Of a stretch of 64,000 nt of DNA, positions 56,411 to 64,000 are shown piece after piece. A model generated the notes under the pieces. It was not told the origin of the DNA. It saw only the letters and a program-made list of their open reading frames with translations, and did not search any database. Each line of letters opens with the position of its first letter. Position 1 is the first letter of the stretch. The translations under genes and the position numbers were made by a program. This stretch comes from Pseudorasbora parva (taxonomy: Eukaryota > Chordata > Actinopteri > Cypriniformes > Gobionidae), in the NCBI RefSeq assembly GCF_024679245.1, contig NC_090174.1, positions 46,374,188 to 46,438,187 of the forward strand. Direction: 5' to 3'.

Positions 56411-57007
56411 GTTAAAGAGGTCATATTTCGAGTATGTGATTCAATTATTGGTATCCTCATCCAAACACACACTCCTGTCCAACCCACTTGTTACACTACT
56501 TCTGGAAAACCATTAATTGTTAAGGTAAGCTTTGTCATGATTTCCATATCAAAATCTGAAATAACCAGCTGTAGATGCTATTTACACTAAGAAAAAAAAT
56601 TATATATATATTTATTTTTTCTCAGTGTCAATATCAGCATTTTTACATAATGCTATTTACATTAGGTGTAAATCATTTTCATTAAAAAAATTATCAAATT
56701 TTCAATAAGTGTAAATACTAGATGCTATCTATATTGGCAAATAGTTGCACCTTATCATTTTTGTAGATTAACAGGATCCAATAATTATTAGAGTGAAAAT
56801 TATTATATTTATTAAAAATGTTGCTACCTTGATGTGAGAATAAAAGCCCTTCTACACCGACACCTAAGCCAACCCAATAAATACTTTATTTTTAATAAAC
56901 ACTCCTCTCTTAATAAAGCACTTTATTTCCACTTTTCAAACATTTTGTAAATTTTCATTGCAAATAAATGGCTATTTTTAAATCACAAAAAAGCCAAATC
57001 TATAAGC

Positions 57008-57060
57008 CAGTGGTTCTCAAACTTCTTCGGCGTGCACCCCCATTTAAACCAAATGTACAG
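57008..57060. repeat. hAT-type terminus
   Basis: CAGTGGTTCTCAAACTTCTT followed by GGCGTGCACCCC is the classical start of fish hAT elements. No inverted partner was found within the window to the right. Confidence 0.5.
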
Positions 57061-57192
57061 GGACATCTTTGTATACTGTGTAACAGAAGTAATGCTAAAA
57101 AAACAAATTAAAATACACTTGAAACAATTTTTTTGTAAAATGTTATATGTAAAATAAATTATGGCAGCCAGAGTATTGCTGTAAACAACTTC

Positions 57193-57198
57193 AGCTTT
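57193..57198 (-). terminator. Candidate poly(A) signal of the SAMD3-like gene
   Basis: AATAAA on the minus strand, within about 5 bases of this position and roughly 510 bases past the stop at 57705-57707. Confidence 0.35.
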
Positions 57199-57704
57199 TT
57201 ATTATATAGCAGACCTTCAAGATCAAACAATGGAAAAACACTTCCCAGCAAAACTCATGTTTTAGAACACAAATTTGTTCAATAATAAAAAAAAAGTCAA
57301 CCTGGATTCTGATAATCCATGTCACATGGGGAAAATGGATAAAGCATGTTTCAGAACACAAATGTGTTCAATTAAACAAACAAACAAACAAAAAAAAACA
57401 ACAACACTGGGCCTGGACTCTGATAATTTTGAAGTTTATCACATCACAAAGTAATGCAAATGAACAAAGCACTGCACTGATTTACAAAGAGAAGTCCTGT
57501 TCTTCAGCGAAATGTTAATCTTCTGAAAGACCACATCTGTGGGAACACAAACAGTTATAATTAAAACCCAAACCAAAAGAAGAGCAACATCAACAAGCCA
57601 TAACCTAATACTCTCAGTTTTGGCCACAGATAATTACATCACATTTATTGGAATTAATTATAAAAATTATTGTCCTTTAGTGCACAACAGAGCTTCTATA
57701 CCTG

Positions 57705-60700
57705 TTACTCTCCCCAGTCAAATGCAGCAATTTTTGACGTCAGACTCAATACTCTGGGGTTGACAGAGTACGCTCTCCTTTTCTCTCTCTTTTCCACCTT
57801 GGAACCTTTATGAGGATTTATCCTAAAAATGCACCTTTAAAACACAACACAAACAATATCCTTAAATAATTGTTGTATGCTTCTTTATCCAAAGGAATGC
57901 AGTCTATGAATTACCTTTGCAAGAATTCTAGTGTGGCTCCCAGTTCTACAGGGTAACTGATGTTCAATATATAGTAAAGAGAGAACATCAGATACAGGGC
58001 TTCTGTAAAACTCAAGAGATGGTCATTTACAATCATCTGGTCTACTGCTACCATGTACACACTGGCTGTCAGTGGGTTCTCTCCTTTGAACAAACACAAA
58101 ATCAGTAAGACATAATATTTAACACAATGTGAGTTCTGGTCACATGAAACCAGGAATTAATGTGCTGCAAGATCATAGTAAATAATACCCACCACACACT
58201 ACTATACATGGTGTTGCTGGAAGCTGTTCTGAGCATATATCACTTGGAACAGAGGTGTCTTCTACCATCACAAGAAAGTGGTCTTGGTCATTTTTGAAAT
58301 GGGTTAGCAGCAACATCACTGCCCCACAAACATGATCCCCTCCAGCTCCATACTTTGTGAGGATTCTCCCTGCTCTGCTTGCTCTTTCTGTGCATTGAAA
58401 TTGAAAGTACTCCAATATTCTTCTGAACTTACTGGAAGCAGATTCTTCAAAGCAGTTGTTTATGTCAATGCCAGTGAGCTCTTTAAAGTGTGCTTTCATT
58501 CCTGCTGGCTGAAAAAGATATGGCCATTCATCAAGTAAATCTTTGGTTTCCTTTCCAGATTGGATGTTGTTTCTTTGATAGGTGTAAGTAGAAGTCATTA
58601 AGTCATAGATTGTCTTTACATCACTTTCATTATTTTGAAACATTACTAGCAACTTCTCTTTCTTTTCCTGTTGCAATTCAGATGTTTCTCCAACTAGCAG
58701 TTGTGGATCAGAATTTATACAACCATATAACAATTTTCGTTTCTTTGTTGATACTTCTTGAGTACCACAAAGTGGTGTACTAATGGCATTTGATCTTATA
58801 AAATTGTCAATTCTACACACCAGTTGTTTGAGGAGAGAATCATATCCACTTCCTACAACCTGGGAATTAATCTCATCTCTGAAAGATTTTGGGTATGCAA
58901 TCACCATTTGTCGGGCTATTTCTGATACATGTTTTTTTGCTGGACATTTGCTGACTTCCAGGATCTCAGAAGCAACAATGCGGACCAACTGTCTTCTCTC
59001 AGAGCAACTTGGCCTTTCACCATTTTGCAACTTTTCCATGAAACTTGCTGGCATTTTTTGCCATGGAACATCAAAACTATAATGCCAGTCATGGTCATAA
59101 AATGAAGTTTCACAGCTACTGTCACCTAGAAGATAAGCCAATGTCCACAGGTTACAGGATGAACACTTCATGCAGCTGTACTTTTTTTGGGGGGGTGGGG
59201 GGGGGGATTGCCTATTCCAAAGCAGATTTATTGAAGTTTAATAACAGACAAACAGAGATGGCATGGGGCTTGGTGGGTTGTTCATGTGCCACTATATAGA
59301 GTATGCATTCAAAGTGGTGCCCAGACTTGTTTTATGTTCGCAGTGCATTATTGTCAGAGGGGAGACTGTTGTGCATTTTTCACAGGGACCGCAGGACCAC
59401 AGTGCAACAAATTACTAGCATGAAATGGGCACATTTAACATGTTGCTGGTGATCTGCTGCACTGTGGCCCTGTAGTTGCTCTGAACAATAAACAGCAGTC
59501 TTCACACTCAACTGGAGATGGTTTGGCCATTCTTGCACCAGGTAATCACCACAGTGGCACATGTACAGATCACAATGTAATTGCACAATGTATGCAATTT
59601 CCAAAATCAATGCTTTGAGGCCCCGTGCCATTACAGTTTGATTTGTACCATCAAACTACTCTAGTAAAAATTAAGAGGATCAAAACCTTTCATAATAGTT
59701 GTCTTAAAACCAATACCCAAAACTCTTCAAATGTTGACTAGTGTACACTAAATCTGCAGATTTGTATACATATACAGTATACATATACAAACCTGACTCC
59801 ATAAAAGTTGGGACAGGTAGCAATAAGCAATAAGTATGTACATTTAACTTTTCTGGCCTATTATTGGGTCCCAACTTTTTTGGAATGTGTAGCTCTCATG
59901 AAATCCAAAATGAGCCAATATTTGGCTTGACATTTCAAAATGTCTCACTTTCAACATTTGATATGTTATCTATAATCTATTGTGAATAAAATATAAGCTT
60001 ATGAGATTTGTAAGTTATTCCATTCATTTTTTTACTCACAATTTCTAGTGTCCCAACTTTTTTGGAATCAGGTTTGTACATATACATATAATGCTCTGTG
60101 AACTGCACGTGTGGCACAATTTGTTTGCCAGGCATGCTAAAGGCTGGGTATGCTCAAATGGCTAATTCTCTGTATATGAATTACAAGAATTGACAAATTA
60201 CATGTTTTGCTTTCAAAATGTTTGTGGATTGTTTAATGTTGTATCAGCGTTTTACTCACGTCTTCCACTTGAAGAGCTGGATGGTGAAATTGAGCATCCA
60301 GGAGCAGGTGAACCTGATGCATCAGAAGTATATTCAGCAGACAAATCATTGGCAGTGTTTTGCAGAGTGGAAGCAATATCTACATAGCATAAACAAAAAA
60401 ACTGCATTAAAAAACACTGCAGAAACAAGAAACACACTGACACACTGTAATACAAGTAAAGAGTACAGCAAACAAAGTACAGAATGAAAGGGACTGGGGT
60501 GTTGTTTTTACAGTTCATCTAATTGTATGCATGTACACAAGTCAACATTTAAAGTGGATCAAACCTTTAATAATAGTTGTCTTGAAACCAATTCCAAACC
60601 CGTTCGTGTGAACTTAACTTTTTGATCCCCTTCAAATGTTGAATAGTGTATATGTATCTAGTGTAAAACCATTGATTTGAAAACTTACTTGGGATTTGGG

Positions 60701-60872
60701 CTATTAGTTTTCTTGCTTCAATCGGTCTCAGAAAGCCACCTAGATTATCATCTTTCAAAAACTGTAGGTCATCTATGGTCTCCACACCTAGGCTGTTCAA
60801 ACCCTCTATGGCTAACTTTGAAGTTAAAGGGTTTGGGAACACAGTCTCAATAAAAGTCAACAATGCATCCAT
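57705..60872 (-). CDS. SAMD3-like protein, five exons, 507 residues
   Basis: Exons on the minus strand: 60872-60689, 60379-60260, 59125-58193, 58083-57915 and 57822-57705. All introns are GT-AG (donors GTAAGT, GTGAGT, GTGGGT, GTAATT), phases agree, and the sum is 508 codons with TAA at 57705-57707. Exon 1 (about 60 residues, MDALLTFIETVFPNP ... LGVETIDDLQFL) resembles a SAM domain. Exon 2 is a serine-rich linker. Exon 3 has RRQLVRIVASEIL, SEIARQMVIAYPKSFRDEI and GSGYDSLLKQLVCRI, the pattern of fish proteins annotated SAMD3-like. Exons 3-5 continue with LLDEWPYLFQPAGMKAHF, ALYLMFSLYYILNISYP and a basic tail ending SKIAAFDWGE. Function is unknown; SAM domains usually mediate self-association. 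There is no stop or frameshift. It sits 27 bases behind the zinc-finger/transposase-like gene on the same strand. Confidence 0.8.
59788..60076. mobile_element. Tc1/mariner-type MITE, intronic
   Basis: CAAACCTGACTCCATAAAAG at the left and TTTTTTGGAATCAGGTTTG at the right are inverted repeats, flanked by TA. 289 bp, inside intron 2 of the SAMD3-like gene. AAGTTGGGACA is the familiar subterminal motif. Confidence 0.9.
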
Positions 60873-60901
60873 TTCTGTTGGGAGAGGACAGTTTATCCTT
60901 T

Positions 60902-63523
60902 TTACAGATGAACAACGCTGTGCTTCAGAGTAATGACCTTCAGTCCCATAAAACTGTACTCATTTAATGGATAATAATCCAGACAGTCCTCAGCATTTAT
61001 ACAAATTAATTCCTTTGTCGCAGGCAAAATCTCATAAAGTCCATAATCATGCAAATACACTGAGGGGCGGGGAGTCACAAGGAAAGTCATATCATCTTTC
61101 ACAAAAATCAGCTCAATCTGTCCAAACTGTAAAATAGAATACTCCTCTTCACATTTAAGGCAAATTAAGTTTCCTTTCCTGTACAGGGTACCCTTGTATT
61201 CTACCCGTGTTGAAACAAAGTCTGGTTCATTAAGCAAGCTTGTCTCAACAGCTTTGCACACAGCATCACTGTACAAATGAGGAGAGTATGTGGACAAGTC
61301 AACACTTTTAAGCTTTGGTGAAAAAAATGACCGTGAGTGAAGATATGCTTGAAGAAGTTGATGGTTGTGTGACAATGTCTTGCATACATTTTTGAAGTTC
61401 TGTGTTCTTCTCAGACTTCTTTTGAAGTAGGAATGTTTGCTTTCAAATCTCAATGACCATAAACGAATTAAAGGTCCAAGACTTAAAATGAGTGACGTAT
61501 AGTGAAGCATGTAATGATGTTTTGGTTTCAAATTTTCACCAGGAAACAGCTCCTTTCTTGTTTCCAGATATTCTGGTATTAAGACATTGAGATATGCAAT
61601 CTGTGCAGTGGAAATCTTGGGAGCACACACTAGCTCAACCAGTTCTTTCAACTTAAGAGTCAGTTGCCATACAGGGTCTTGTGACTCTACTCTGTCTCCA
61701 ATTATGACAGGAAGAAATCTGAGAAGACACCAGTTCTCAGCTGCTTGACCACCTAACTTTCTGCCCTTTTCACATATCTGAGAGGGGGCAGAACCAGCAT
61801 CAGAATCCAGATATTTGAATTGTGCAAGTCTCCTGTTCAGCTGTGTATATGAAAACCACTTCCTTTTTACAAAGGATTCCAAGAAAATGGCAAGATCAAT
61901 AGCTACAACACCTTCAAACAAGTCATGGCCAAGGCATGGGGGAAGGCCAGGCTGAGCAACATGAAAATATTTGAGAGAGTTGAAAATGGAGTCAAACTTT
62001 AACCCATTTACAACATTTTCTTCGGTCGTCCTTAGAGTTTCCACTGCCGCCTTATAGGACTCAACTGTGCGATTGGGAAAGTCTACACACACATTCTGAA
62101 GTTCACTGCGAGATACCAAACAATACCTACAGCAATGCTTGGCAGTACTGAAGTTCTGTGAGTAACCACCGATGCAGTGGGACCCCAAATTATCACCTAT
62201 AATAGCCACTATTGTTGCACGTACTATGTCACCCGAAGATGTCACAAATCCATGCTCTTCAAGTTCTTTGACATCTGCCAACAACTTAGAAAAAATCTTG
62301 GTTTGACCAAAATAGTTAAAGTCTCTCTCATGACACAAAAGTGATAACTGAATGTTATCAATGCATGATCTGTAAAATGGCTCAAAGTTGCCAAGTGTAA
62401 AATACACTCCAATCATTTTGTGTCTTTTTTTAGCTGACCCAAGGGGATTCACAATCTCAAAGGCATCCTGGTAGAAGATAAGTTGGATTGTAATCTCAGG
62501 CTGCTTAAACAAGTCATTGGATTTGAATACCGAGCCATCACAGATGTCAGAGAAAACAGAAGAGTGTACATGCTGATGTTTGGTACACTGCTCCCACACC
62601 ACTGGATCCATTAACATGGTTTTTAAAGTGTTCTTCAATGGAATATACTGTGCATAACGTTGGTTTCGGTTCTCATCACGACCAAGATACATACTTTGTG
62701 GATGCACATACGAAAAGTTTTTCTGATAATACTGTCTTCTTTGGTATTCTGTGGAAAGTAATGAATTACAAGCTGAATGTAAATCTTGGCCTTGCTAAGT
62801 CTGCACCACAGATTCAATATCAGATTGTGAGAGGGCCATTTTTGACTTGAGTATTTCCCTGAACATCTTCTGTGTGTACTGATGACAGATATAATTTAAT
62901 CCACAGAATTCCTCCACAATCATCTGAATGGTTGACGATGGCACCAGGTATTTTGCTTGTAGCTGCATATAAAACAGGCAGAGATTTTTCATGTACAATG
63001 ACTTTGTGTTACATTTCGTCAGTGACTCTGTGAATTCACTTTCATCAACCTCATCCTCAGTAACATCAAAAAATGCTGAAGCAGGTTGCTCAGATAAAGT
63101 ATCCATAATCCGCAACTGTGCAAATGTCGAAGTCCTGTGCTTTCGTGAAACATGGGCAGTGAAACTTGATCTTAAGCTGAACTTTTTGTCACATTTTTCA
63201 AAAGGACAACACACCACCTCTCCCTTGGATAAATGTGACCTGAGATGAGAGAGGACATTTTTCATGTCTGTAAATTGTTGTAGACAGTCTGTATTGTTGC
63301 AAACAAACGTGCCCGTCGAATCATCAAAATGAGTATGTGGTCTTTTGTGATGGCGGTAAACATGAGCTTTGAGAGCATTGTATTTTGAGAATTTACATTT
63401 GCATTCTGGGAAACAACATGGAAATTGAGTATTTGCTTCGTGTCTGTGTAAGATTTGATGACTAACATATCCCTTAACTGTCTTCAGAGAGCAATCACAA
63501 AATGTGCACAAATACATCATCAT
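60902..63523 (-). CDS. C2H2 zinc-finger plus transposase-like protein
   Basis: Two coding blocks on the minus strand. Block 1 (ATG at 63521-63523, down to about 62800) has four C2H2 fingers (CTFCDCSLKTVKGYVSHQ; CCFPECKCKFSKYNALKAH; CNNTDCLQQFTDMKNVLSH; CCPFEKCDKKFSLRSSFTAH) and an acidic linker. Block 2 (62748-60902, 614 residues and TAA) has a cysteine cluster CCRYCLVSRSEL, GDNLGSHCIGGY, GHDLFEGVVAIDL, KPKHHYMLHY and LWSLRFESKHSYFK. Spaced D, D and E residues in such motifs suggest a DDE-type transposase fold of the kind seen in large KDZ or CACTA-like families; this is inference. Block 2 reads without a stop. The join between blocks is unresolved: the only gap is 58 nt with mismatched phase. 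The product should act in the nucleus on DNA. Confidence 0.7.
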
Positions 63524-63792
63524 CCATGTGGTTAAAGGTAACACACCTCATAAGATGAAATCCGTTGTCCTTGCATATGAGGGTTGTTAAATGATTGTGT
63601 AAGGCAAGCAACCTTCTAAAACAACAACAACAAAACTCTGAAACCTAGCACTTTGTAATGCTACTTGCATCAAACATTAAGCATAAGATTTAAAGCCGTA
63701 TGTGATTAGCCATTGTAATTGTATTCACCTGTTGCCAATTAACGTTTAAAATACATTGGATGACATGTTAACAGATTTTTTTAAACACTTAC

Positions 63793-63850
63793 CATTCACC
63801 ACTCGACATCGAGGTCTGTGATTGTTTTGTAGTCACTGTTATTGCATTCA
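63793..63850 (-). other. Probable non-coding first exon of the module
   Basis: GGTGAATG followed by donor GTAAGTGTTT on the minus strand (donor at 63792-63787). It lies about 240 bases upstream of the likely acceptor near 63550. The exon's 5' limit is unknown. Confidence 0.4.
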
Positions 63851-64000
63851 TACAGCAGAATATGCTGTCTGAACGGTCACTTTTACACACAAAGCTACTT
63901 AACAAAGTCACTCTTGATTTTTGAAAACAAACTGAGGCCTGTAATTAATCCAGCGAACCCAACTCCGCTCCATGTTTTAGCTTATTTGCTATGTCAATGA

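Overview
The window looks like teleost nuclear DNA, probably from a cyprinid. It is AT-rich and gene-poor, its genes are split by GT-AG introns, and it carries a fish-type mix of Tc1/mariner, hAT, DIRS, Ty3/gypsy and L2 elements, short inverted-repeat elements and long TA microsatellites. The species assignment is inference; no bacterial features are present.

Two loci look like intact genes. The first is a minus-strand gene at 20059-24530, for which I could assemble a six-exon coding model of 404 codons in consistent phase. It joins one V-type immunoglobulin domain of butyrophilin type to a long coiled coil. The second is a minus-strand module at 57705-63523. One gene in it encodes C2H2 zinc fingers plus a large transposase-like region. 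Directly behind it lies a five-exon gene for a 507-residue protein resembling the fish SAMD3-like family. Both read open through most of their length, so the module is either a recently mobile two-gene DNA transposon or a host family derived from one.

Most of the rest is mobile DNA. From left to right: a TTAA-ended inverted-repeat element (2864-3645); a decayed DIRS retrotransposon with inverted termini (3964-7085); a very young Ty3/gypsy element of Gmr1 type, with integrase before reverse transcriptase, near-identical LTRs and a 5-bp target duplication (8436-14527); an internally deleted element with a THAP exon (15780-17028); a larger TIR element with a dead RecQ-like fragment (17618-19437); several short elements around the Ig gene; a Tc1 element split by a MITE that is itself split by a hAT element (31571-35047); a 23-bp minisatellite (38958-39559); a 1.1-kb TA-flanked MITE inside an older repeat (40402-41503); a second Tc1 element between TA microsatellites (42607-44236); an L2-type LINE in pieces (about 45540-50740), split inside ORF2 by a foldback-like unit made of minisatellite (47941-50017); a local 0.9-kb direct duplication (50841-51720 and 52166-52990); and a decayed Ty3/gypsy RNase H-integrase remnant (54038-55760).

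The strongest leads are the zinc-finger/transposase plus SAMD3-like module, the foldback-like minisatellite unit and the young Gmr1-type element. All family names come from reading translated motifs by eye, without database searches.
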